A stretch of DNA of 64,000 nt from Pseudomonas salomonii (GTDB taxonomy: Bacteria > Pseudomonadota > Gammaproteobacteria > Pseudomonadales > Pseudomonadaceae). The stretch is taken from NCBI RefSeq assembly GCF_900107155.1, contig NZ_FNOX01000004.1, positions 248,001 through 312,000 on the forward strand, read 5' to 3'. A program made the position numbers and the translations under genes. Of this stretch, positions 56,865 to 64,000 are shown in pieces; positions within the stretch are counted from its first letter, which is position 1; the number at the start of each line of letters is the position of its first letter. The notes beneath the pieces were generated by a model that did not search any database, had not been told where the DNA came from, and saw only the letters and a list, made by a program, of their open reading frames with translations.

Positions 56865-58622
56865 GTGGCATTGACGATTCTTGGCCTGTCCGGCGCCCTT
56901 AGCCATGATCCTTCCGCAGCCCTGTATATCGACGGCAAGCTGATCGCGGCCGCCGAAGAAGAGCGCTTCGTACGCGACAAACATGCAAAGAACCGCATGC
57001 CCTACGAATCGGCGAAGTTCTGCCTGGAACAAGCCGGCATCAAGCCTTCCGACGTTGACGTGGTGGCGATTCCGTTCGCCCCGATCAGCCTGTTCGGCGA
57101 GGCGCGCTGGCACTACGCCAAGCGTTACTGGTACGCCCCGGACCGCGCCCTTGACGCGATCCTGATGGGCAACCGTCGCTACAAGCGTTACCGCAACAAG
57201 ATCGTCTGGTGCCTGGAGCAACTGGGCTTCGATCCGAAGAAAATCAAGATCGAACCGGTTGAACACCACCTGGCTCACGCCTCCAGCGCCTACCACTGCT
57301 CGGGTTTCCAGGAAAAAACCGCGATCCTGGGCATCGACGGCAAAGGTGAGTACGCCACCACGTTCTTCGGCTACGGCGAAAACGGCAAGATCCACAAGAT
57401 CAAGGAATTCTACGACCCGGACTCCCTGGGTGGCCTGTACGGCGCGATCACCGAGTTCCTCGGTTTCGAGATGCTCGACGGCGAGTTCAAGGTCATGGGC
57501 ATGGCGCCCTATGGTGACGCCAGCAAATACGATTTCTCGCGCCTGGCCTCGTTTGAAAACGGCGAGTTGGTGATCAACACAGACTACGCCAACGTCATCG
57601 GCCTGCGCCGTTATAAAGAGAAGGGCAAGGGGTTCTACTTCTCGCCGAAACTGATCGAGTGGCTGGGGCCCAAGCGCGAAGGCGATATCGCCGACGAGCC
57701 GTACATCCACTACGCGGCCAGCATGCAGGCGCTGTTCGAAAAACTGGCCTTGCAGATGATCGACCACTACCTGGGCGACATCCTCAAGGACACCGGCAAG
57801 CTGGCGTTCGCCGGTGGTTGCGCGCTGAACGTCAAGCTGAACCAGAAGATCATTGCCCGCGATGACGTGAAAGAGCTGTTCGTGCAGCCCGCGTCCGGCG
57901 ATGCCGGCACCGCGGTTGGCGCGGCGGCCTATGTGTCCCACGCCCGTGGTGTGCCGGTGGAGAAGATGGAGCACGTCTATCTCGGCCCGTCCTACAGCAA
58001 CGAAGACGTGATTGCCGCGTGCGCCAGGCACGAAAGCAAGCCGGTATGGCGCAAGATCGAAAACATGCCCAAGCGCATCGCCAAGATCATGGTCGACGGC
58101 AACCCGGTGGCCTGGTTCCAGGGCCGCATGGAGTTCGGCCCGCGTGCCTTGGGCGGTCGTTCGATCATCGGTTGCCCTAGCGCGACCGGCGTGGCCGACC
58201 GCATTAACCACCAGATCAAGTTCCGCGAGCGCTGGAGGCCTTTCTGCCCGTCGATGCTCGACACCGTGGCCCCGCAGATGATCAAGGTCGATCACCCGGC
58301 GCCGTTCATGACCTTCACCTTTGAAGTGTCCGAAGAGTGGAAAACCCGCGTACCGGAAGTGGTCCATGAAGATGGCACCTCCCGCGCCCAGGTGCTCAAG
58401 CGCGAATACAACCCGCGTTACTACGACATGATGAAAGAGCTGGAAGTATTGACCGGCAACGGCGTGTCGTTGAACACCTCGCTCAACCGCCGTGGCGAGG
58501 CGATGATCTGCTCGCCGACCGACGCGCTGAACATGTTCTTCGGCTCCGACCTGCAGTACCTGATCATGGAAGACATCCTGGTCGTCAAAGACGGCGTGGA
58601 CCCTTATGACTCGGTCGGCTGA
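56865..58622 (+). CDS. wapO: LPS core carbamoyltransferase WapO
   Basis: The 585-residue product has a GTG start. NodU/TobZ-type signatures are ALTILGLSGALSHDPSAAL, VEHHLAHASSAYHCSG (metal-binding His), FAGGCALNVKLNQKI and GRMEFGPRALGGRSI. By position and family it is the PA5005 (WapO) enzyme that carbamoylates a core heptose. It is the first gene of the second LPS transcript, whose leader carries a JUMPstart-like element, and overlaps wapH by 17 bases. Confidence 0.92.
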   Translation: MALTILGLSGALSHDPSAALYIDGKLIAAAEEERFVRDKHAKNRMPYESAKFCLEQAGIKPSDVDVVAIPFAPISLFGEARWHYAKRYWYAPDRALDAILMGNRRYKRYRNKIVWCLEQLGFDPKKIKIEPVEHHLAHASSAYHCSGFQEKTAILGIDGKGEYATTFFGYGENGKIHKIKEFYDPDSLGGLYGAITEFLGFEMLDGEFKVMGMAPYGDASKYDFSRLASFENGELVINTDYANVIGLRRYKEKGKGFYFSPKLIEWLGPKREGDIADEPYIHYAASMQALFEKLALQMIDHYLGDILKDTGKLAFAGGCALNVKLNQKIIARDDVKELFVQPASGDAGTAVGAAAYVSHARGVPVEKMEHVYLGPSYSNEDVIAACARHESKPVWRKIENMPKRIAKIMVDGNPVAWFQGRMEFGPRALGGRSIIGCPSATGVADRINHQIKFRERWRPFCPSMLDTVAPQMIKVDHPAPFMTFTFEVSEEWKTRVPEVVHEDGTSRAQVLKREYNPRYYDMMKELEVLTGNGVSLNTSLNRRGEAMICSPTDALNMFFGSDLQYLIMEDILVVKDGVDPYDSVG

Positions 58623-59736
58623 GCGCCACGTCCTGCAGTTCTGCCACGGCTATGACGGGCCGTTCCTGGACTGCGCGCGGCAGTACGCCAGCCTGTTCGC
58701 AGGCACCGGCTACAAGGTGACCACGGTGTTTCTCACCGGGGTCGCCGACCCCGATGTCGCCGCCGCTTGCGCCTCTGATGAGGTGCTGTTCATGGAGTTC
58801 AGCTCCAGGGCCATTCGTGGCCTCAAGCTGGGCGCCATCCGTGAGTTGCGCAAGATCGCCGCGTCGCGCAACTTCAGTTTGTGCATTGCCCACCGCTTCA
58901 AGCCGATCTACATCGCCTTGCTCGGTACGCGCCTGCCGGTGATCGGCGTGCATCACGCCTTTGGTGATTATCAGCGCCGCAGCCGCAAGCTGTTTGCTTC
59001 GATTTTCAGCAAGCGCCTGAGCCTGCTCGGTGTGTCTGACGCGGTGCGCGACGATATGCGCCGCTGCCTGCCGGCCTGGCCGGCGGCCCGTATCCAGACC
59101 TTGTATAACCGCATCGATGTGCAGGCCATGCAAGCGTTGCAGGTGTCGGCCGATGAGGCGCGTGATGCCTTGGGGCTGTCGCCGGATGAGTGGGTGGTCG
59201 GCAATGTCGGCCGCCTGCACCCCGACAAGGACCAAGCCACCTTGCTCAAAGGTTTTGCCTTGGCCCTGCCGCATTTGCCGGCGCAGAGCCGGTTGGTGAT
59301 CCTCGGCACCGGCCGCCTGGAGCAAGACCTCAAGTCGCTGGCCCGCGAGCTGGGCATTGCCGAACAGGTACTGTTCCTCGGCCAGGTGCCGGATGCGCGC
59401 CGGTATTTCCGTGCATTCGACGTCTTTGCCCTCAGCTCCGACCATGAGCCGTTCGGCATGGTGCTGCTGGAGGCCATGGCCGCTGGTGTGCCGCTGCTCG
59501 CCACCTCGTGTGGCGGCGCGCGGGAAGTGGTTGAAGGCGTGGGCATCCTGTTTCCGTTTGGTGATGCCGACCATTTGGGGCAGGGCCTTCGGCATTTGGC
59601 CGCGATGGATCGTCAGCAGCACCAGCAGTGCGCCGAGATGATGCTTGAGCGCCTGCACCAGCGGTTTTCGGATCAGGCTGTGCGCGATACCTTCTGGCAG
59701 TTGCCTGCTGTCACCGAACTGACCGCGAGGGCTTGA
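58606..59736 (+). CDS. wapH: LPS core glycosyltransferase WapH
   Basis: The 376-residue GT4 protein has VGNVGRLHPDKDQATLLKGF at the donor domain start, then SSDHEPFGMVLLEAMAAGVP with the E-x7-E motif. By position it is the PA5004 counterpart, adding a glucose to the outer core. The ATG lies inside wapO, and the stop overlaps mig-14 by four bases. Confidence 0.9.
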   Translation: MTRSAERHVLQFCHGYDGPFLDCARQYASLFAGTGYKVTTVFLTGVADPDVAAACASDEVLFMEFSSRAIRGLKLGAIRELRKIAASRNFSLCIAHRFKPIYIALLGTRLPVIGVHHAFGDYQRRSRKLFASIFSKRLSLLGVSDAVRDDMRRCLPAWPAARIQTLYNRIDVQAMQALQVSADEARDALGLSPDEWVVGNVGRLHPDKDQATLLKGFALALPHLPAQSRLVILGTGRLEQDLKSLARELGIAEQVLFLGQVPDARRYFRAFDVFALSSDHEPFGMVLLEAMAAGVPLLATSCGGAREVVEGVGILFPFGDADHLGQGLRHLAAMDRQQHQQCAEMMLERLHQRFSDQAVRDTFWQLPAVTELTARA

Positions 59737-60632
59737 TGCTCAATCGATTCCGAGGCTTTCGCGAGCGCGGTTGGTCGGTGGTTGACGCGCCGACCTACAG
59801 CGATGCCTGGCAGCGTTTTGGCGGCAGTGTCGCCACCCATCCGCAGGTGGTCGAGCGTCTGGCCGGGCTGGCCGAAATTCCGGTGCGCTATTTGGCCTGG
59901 GAGCACAGCGGTGAGCTTAAAGCCTGCATTGCGACCTGGGGGCGCGACCTGGCGTTGTCCAAGGACGTGCTCAAGCGCAATGGCAAAAAAGGCTTGTTCG
60001 ACCTCGGCAACGCCGAGTTGATCCTGCCCGCCGCCGTTGATGCCCAGGCGCCGCTGCGCCATCGCGCGCGTTACCTGTCGGCCCTCAATGAAGGCCGTTT
60101 TACCGGTATCAAGCTTCAGGCCGAACAGTTGGCCATGGCGCGTACTCCCGAAGAATTGTCGAAAAAGTTTCGCTATAACCAGCGCCGTGAATTGCGCCTG
60201 CTGGAAGAGGCGGGCGGTGTGGTGCGGCCGGTGCAGGACTTCTCCAGCGCCGAGCTGGCGGCGATCTACTGCGACCTGTTCCAGCGCCGCTGGGGCTTCG
60301 CGGCCACCGGTGCCGCGCACATGGCGCAGGTGATCGAGCTGCTGCGTGAGTGGCTGATCGGATCGGTGATTTTCCTCAACGATGCGCCGATTGCCGTGCA
60401 ACTGGTGTATCGCGTTGAAGCGCCGCAGTGGGTCAGCGTCGAATACATCAATGGCGGCGTAGACCCCGAAACCCGCGCATTCAGCCCCGGCAGCGTGCTG
60501 AGCTTTCTCAATACGCAAAGTGCCTGGGAACAGGCGCGAGACGTGGGCAAGCCCCTGCGTTTTTCGTTCGGCCGCGCGGACCGTGAGTACAAGGACCGCT
60601 GGTGCAACCCCGTGCCGGTGTTCACCGTATGA
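59733..60632 (+). CDS. mig-14: Mig-14-family protein
   Basis: The 299-residue GNAT-like protein has FRYNQRRELRLLEEAGGVVR in the middle and FSFGRADREYKDRWCNPVPV near the end, both typical of Mig-14. In Salmonella and P. aeruginosa it supports resistance to cationic peptides, acting at the inner membrane, but its reaction is unknown. It overlaps both neighbours by four bases, so it belongs to the core operon. Confidence 0.9.
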   Translation: MMLNRFRGFRERGWSVVDAPTYSDAWQRFGGSVATHPQVVERLAGLAEIPVRYLAWEHSGELKACIATWGRDLALSKDVLKRNGKKGLFDLGNAELILPAAVDAQAPLRHRARYLSALNEGRFTGIKLQAEQLAMARTPEELSKKFRYNQRRELRLLEEAGGVVRPVQDFSSAELAAIYCDLFQRRWGFAATGAAHMAQVIELLREWLIGSVIFLNDAPIAVQLVYRVEAPQWVSVEYINGGVDPETRAFSPGSVLSFLNTQSAWEQARDVGKPLRFSFGRADREYKDRWCNPVPVFTV

Positions 60633-62044
60633 GTGCCTCGACAAGTCGCAAACAGGCGCTGCTCAAGCGCCATCGCCGCAATAAGCGCATCGGGCTGCTG
60701 GTCAGCCTGCTGGTGCTGATTGCGGTGGGTGTGCTGGTGGCCTGGTGGTTGCCGCTGCTGTTGGCAGTGCTGGCCTGGGTGGCCCATGAAGCCTGGTTTG
60801 CCGACCACTTGTTTTACTCGCCCAAGGACGACTATCAGTATCAATTTGCCGCCGATACCGAACAACCCAAGGTGACCCTGGACAAGGGCCGTTTGGTGCT
60901 CGGCCAGGCGCTGGACCTGGCGGGTGATGAGACCTTGATCCTCGCACTGCGGCTCAAGAGCAACCTGCTCGGACGCTTTATCGACCCCTATGTCGCGTTA
61001 CCGGGCGGCGACCGCCAGGTGTTCGAGCGCGGCGTCAACGGCCTGCGCTATCTCAACCTCACCGGCCAGGCGCAAGCCTTGCTGGCTGGGCAGTTGCTGT
61101 TGCGTGGCCGGTTTTGCCGAATACAGGGTGAGCCTGTGCTGTCGGTATTCCGCCAGCCGGATGTGCGTCAGCAGCGGGTGATGGTGATTGCACCGCATGC
61201 CGACGACGCCGAACTGGCTGCCTTTGGCCTGTACAGCCAGGCCGCACAGCCCTGGATTGTGACGCTGACCGCCGGTGAGATCGAAGCCGAGCATTATCAG
61301 CACATGGGTCTGGGCAAGCCTGAAGCGGCACGCCTCAAGGGCCGGCTGCGAGCCTGGGACAGTATTGCCGTGCCGCGCTGGGCTGGCGTGCCGCAGGAAC
61401 ACTGCGTTCAGCTCGGGTACTTTTGCCTGCAGTTGGCGGCGATGAAAGCTGAGCCTGCGCGCGCCATTGCGTCGCGCGAAGCCGAGTTGAGCGATATTCG
61501 CCTGTTTCGCCAATTCAACCCGTTCCCGCTGCCCGCCGATGCCGACGGCCAGCCGACCTGGAACAACCTGCTGGCGGACCTGCGTGCCGTGCTGTTGAGG
61601 GCGCGACCTGAGGTCATCGTGTTGCCGCATCCGGTGATCGATCCGCACCCCGACCATATCTGCGCGCAGCAAGCCGTCTTGCAAGCCTTGCAGGGCCTGG
61701 AATGGCAGCCGACTACCTTGCTCGGCTACGCCAACCATCTGCATGACAACGACCGCTGGCCGATGGGGGATTCGGGCAATAGTGTCGCTTTGCCGCCATG
61801 CTTCGACTCCTCTTACATTTTGCAACCATATTGCCTGCCAGTATCGGAGGAGCGGCAGTGTGAAAAGGCCATGTCGCTGGGCATGATGCATGACTTGCAA
61901 CCTCAGATGCCGTTCAAACGGCGGGTGCGGCGAGTCATACAGCGTCTGCTGGCTGGAAGGGCCGTCTCGCCGTGGGGTGAGAACGAGTTTTTCCGCAAGG
62001 CCATTCGGCGTCATGAACTCTTTTGGTTCATCAAGCACAAGTAA
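60629..62044 (+). CDS. dnpA: De-N-acetylase DnpA (PIG-L family)
   Basis: The 471-residue product has an N-terminal basic segment and a hydrophobic region (about 20-58), then a PIG-L domain with VIAPHADDAELAAFG (zinc ligands His, Asp, Asp) and PHPVIDPHPDHICA. DnpA is a putative LPS de-N-acetylase linked to fluoroquinolone persistence in P. aeruginosa. The ATG overlaps the mig-14 stop. A 58-base gap follows, the largest within this operon. Confidence 0.9.
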   Translation: MSASTSRKQALLKRHRRNKRIGLLVSLLVLIAVGVLVAWWLPLLLAVLAWVAHEAWFADHLFYSPKDDYQYQFAADTEQPKVTLDKGRLVLGQALDLAGDETLILALRLKSNLLGRFIDPYVALPGGDRQVFERGVNGLRYLNLTGQAQALLAGQLLLRGRFCRIQGEPVLSVFRQPDVRQQRVMVIAPHADDAELAAFGLYSQAAQPWIVTLTAGEIEAEHYQHMGLGKPEAARLKGRLRAWDSIAVPRWAGVPQEHCVQLGYFCLQLAAMKAEPARAIASREAELSDIRLFRQFNPFPLPADADGQPTWNNLLADLRAVLLRARPEVIVLPHPVIDPHPDHICAQQAVLQALQGLEWQPTTLLGYANHLHDNDRWPMGDSGNSVALPPCFDSSYILQPYCLPVSEERQCEKAMSLGMMHDLQPQMPFKRRVRRVIQRLLAGRAVSPWGENEFFRKAIRRHELFWFIKHK

Positions 62045-62102
62045 CGTTAAGCAACGTGGTGGCGCGTAGCGTGCCCCAGTACCAAATGACAGTGAGTCCC
62101 CC

Positions 62103-62987
62103 TTGAGCAATCCGTGCCCCCGCATCCTTTTCATTATTCCTTACTTTGGCCGCTGGCCATTCTGGATGCCGTTTTTTCTCGAAAGCTGCCGCCACAACGC
62201 CGACATTGACTGGTTGCTGTTCAGCGACTGCCCGATGCCGGCCAGTGTGCCGGACAATGTCCGCATCGAAAGCATCACCTTTGCCGATTACTGCACGCTG
62301 GTTTCCCAGCGGCTGTACATCAATTTTGCGCCCCAGGCGCCGTACAAGCTGTGCGACATCAAGCCGGCGCTGGGGCATATCCACGCTGACCGCCTCAACG
62401 GTTACGATTTTTGGGCGTTTGGCGATCTGGACCTGATCTACGGCAACCTGCGCGAGTATTTCACCGCCGAGCGCTTGGCCAGCTATGACTTGTTTTCAAC
62501 CCATGAGCGACGGGTCGCCGGGCATTTGTGCCTGATGCGCAACACGCCCCGCAAGCGGCATGCGTTCATGCGCATCAAGGATTGGGAGGCGCGTTTTACC
62601 GATCAGGCGCATCATGCGCTGGATGAAGGCGCCTTCAGTCGGATTTTCCTGTGGCGCAAGAATTTCCCCAAGCCGCTGTTCGAGTTGGTCGGCAAGTTAA
62701 ACCCATGGCGTCGGCGCAGTGAGTTCACCGAGGCGTTCAGTACGCCCGGTGGTGTGATCAAATGGCACGACGGCAGTGATTGCTTCCCGCATCAATGGTT
62801 CTGGAACAAGGGCCGCCTGACCAACGACAGGGATGGTGAACGGGAATTTCCGTATTTCCATTTTGTCTGCTGGAAGCGTAATCAATGGCCGTTGCTACCG
62901 GAGCCTGACGCCGAGTACGTCGAGACGCTCGCGGCTGAAACAGCCTGGGTGGTTGATGCCACAGGTTTCCATCGAGGAGAGTTATGA
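62103..62987 (+). CDS. DUF6625-family glycosyltransferase-like protein
   Basis: The 294-residue product has a TTG start. It begins PRILFIIPYFGRWPFWMPFF and has AFGDLDLIYGNLREYF, a D-x-D-like motif of GT-A enzymes, and KWHDGSDCFPHQWFW later. A role in core or O-antigen sugar addition is inferred from fold hints and place. P. aeruginosa has no gene between dnpA and ssg as I recall, so this is an accessory addition. The start has no clear ribosome site. The stop overlaps ssg by four bases. Confidence 0.78.
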   Translation: MSNPCPRILFIIPYFGRWPFWMPFFLESCRHNADIDWLLFSDCPMPASVPDNVRIESITFADYCTLVSQRLYINFAPQAPYKLCDIKPALGHIHADRLNGYDFWAFGDLDLIYGNLREYFTAERLASYDLFSTHERRVAGHLCLMRNTPRKRHAFMRIKDWEARFTDQAHHALDEGAFSRIFLWRKNFPKPLFELVGKLNPWRRRSEFTEAFSTPGGVIKWHDGSDCFPHQWFWNKGRLTNDRDGEREFPYFHFVCWKRNQWPLLPEPDAEYVETLAAETAWVVDATGFHRGEL

Positions 62988-64000
62988 GTCGGCGTTTCAA
63001 GGTCCTGCAACTGCAGCCTGACTACAATGTTAAATCCCATGACTTTGCCGACCTGGCCGAGCAGATCGTCAAGGCATTGCCTGCCGAGCGCTACGAGGTC
63101 ACCGCCGCGTTCCTGCGTGGCAAGCCGGCGCCTGGCGAACCGGTCAGCCGGGCGGCCAAGTCGGTCTACTTCGAGTTCTCCGACAAGTCGCTCAAAGGCT
63201 TGCGGCTGCGCGCCATGTGGCAACTGTATAAGTTTTGCCGCCGCGAACAGTTCGACGTGGTGGTGTGCAACCGCTTCAAGCCGGTCAACATGATGTTGCA
63301 GCTCAACCGTTGGTTGAAGATCCCGCTGTGCATCGGCATCTCCCACGGTTTTGGCGAGTATGACCGCCTGTACCGGCGCAAGCAGGCGCAGCGCTGGATC
63401 GACACGCACTGGCGCTTCGTCGGCGTGTCGCCGGCGGTCAAGCAGTACCTGCTCGATTGCCGGTGCGGTTTTACCGACCAGAATACCTACGCCATTACCA
63501 ACGCCATCGACATCGAACAGGCCGAAGGCTTGCAGCATTCACGCGCGCGCGCGCGCGAGTTGCTGGGCATCGACCCTTCGGTGCGCTTGATCGGTGCCTT
63601 GGGCCGGCTGGTGCCGGTCAAGGGCCACACCTATTTGCTGCAAGCGTTCGCGGCGCTCAAAGAAAAATACCCAACCGCGCAGCTGGCGATCATTGGCGCC
63701 GGGCGCGAAGAGGCCAACCTGGCCACGCAAATCCAGAGCCTTGGCCTGGATGGGCGCGTGCACTTGTTGGGCTTTAAGGAAAATGCGCTGCAATACGTGC
63801 GTGCCTTTGACATTTGGGCAATGCCTTCGCTCGCAGAAGGCCTGGGCCTGGCGCTGCTGGAAGGCATGAGCGGCCGCCTGCCGGTGATTGCCTCCAGCGT
63901 GCCGGCCATGTTGCCGTTGATCGAAGGCGCCGGTGGCCTGGCGGTGGAGCCGGCCAACGTGCCCCAGTTGACCGAGGCGCTGGACACTTACCTGGCGCTG
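62984..64000 (+). CDS. ssg: Ssg-like LPS glycosyltransferase (truncated by window end)
   Basis: 339 codons are visible. The GT4 protein begins SRRFKVLQLQPDYNVKSHDF and has IGALGRLVPVKGHTYLLQAF and SLAEGLGLALLEGMSGRLPV with E-x7-E. By order it is the PA5001 (Ssg) counterpart, needed for normal LPS core and motility. GAGGAG precedes the ATG. A run of seven CG dinucleotides at 63542-63555 lies within the coding region. The 3-prime end is outside the window. Confidence 0.88.
   Translation, partial: MSRRFKVLQLQPDYNVKSHDFADLAEQIVKALPAERYEVTAAFLRGKPAPGEPVSRAAKSVYFEFSDKSLKGLRLRAMWQLYKFCRREQFDVVVCNRFKPVNMMLQLNRWLKIPLCIGISHGFGEYDRLYRRKQAQRWIDTHWRFVGVSPAVKQYLLDCRCGFTDQNTYAITNAIDIEQAEGLQHSRARARELLGIDPSVRLIGALGRLVPVKGHTYLLQAFAALKEKYPTAQLAIIGAGREEANLATQIQSLGLDGRVHLLGFKENALQYVRAFDIWAMPSLAEGLGLALLEGMSGRLPVIASSVPAMLPLIEGAGGLAVEPANVPQLTEALDTYLAL

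Overview
The window is a chromosomal segment of a fluorescent-type Pseudomonas, most likely the P. fluorescens group. Three things point there: a conserved P. aeruginosa-like gene order (msrA, dipA, aceF, aceE, glnE, then the LPS core locus), many REP pairs built on GTGGGAGC...GGCTTGCC, and a second intergenic repeat family that begins GATCGTTCCCACGC. Coding density is high, with many ATGA or longer overlaps inside operons. No rRNA, tRNA, CRISPR array, insertion sequence or prophage was seen.

Layout. (1) 1-9104, minus strand: most of an aryl-polyene-type pigment operon. It has a chain-length factor, two acyl carrier proteins, two acyltransferases, a fused AMP-ligase/dehydratase, a glycosyltransferase, an aromatic amino acid ammonia-lyase, a thioesterase, a LolA-like protein and the start of an MMPL exporter. 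A sigma70-like promoter sits at 9191-9219, and REP pairs interrupt the operon twice. (2) 9422-12292: an orphan ParA, a strongly structured leader before a small DUF6124-like gene, thioredoxin 2 and a HigBA toxin-antitoxin pair with a palindromic operator. (3) 12427-23472: SelO, the MscK channel, an NhaP2-type antiporter, a chemoreceptor with a sigma28-like promoter, a TIGR02449/ZapA pair and a long acyl-CoA dehydrogenase. (4) 23703-29601: divergent putA and putP around a 460-base control region that carries GTTGCA-type PutA sites. (5) 29727-32920: a truncated DUF2165 gene beside an orphan VgrG-DUF4123 type VI secretion module with no cargo gene. (6) 32906-46755: metY, rlmJ, msrA, dipA, the pyruvate dehydrogenase genes aceE-aceF with paired palindromic operators, and glnE. 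(7) 46985-64000: the LPS core locus (waaF, waaC, waaG, waaP, wapP, wapQ, a double kinase-fold protein, wapO, wapH, mig-14, dnpA, a DUF6625 gene and the start of ssg). A TonB receptor and a YceK-like lipoprotein split this locus.

How the genes work together. Region 1 makes and exports an aromatic polyene: the lyase supplies an aryl acid, the ligase/dehydratase loads and processes it on the carrier proteins, and the acyltransferases, LolA-like protein and MMPL exporter place it in the outer membrane. Region 4 takes up and oxidises proline, with PutA repressing its own locus. Region 7 builds, phosphorylates, carbamoylates and trims the LPS core.

The most interesting non-coding signals are the leader with mutually exclusive stems at 10396-10546 and a JUMPstart/ops-like motif just after the promoter of the second LPS operon at 56768-56810. 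Other notable points are a REP pair that has become in-frame N-terminal coding sequence of the LolA-like gene, and the apparent loss of the catalytic aspartate in WapQ. No wholly new system could be demonstrated from sequence alone.
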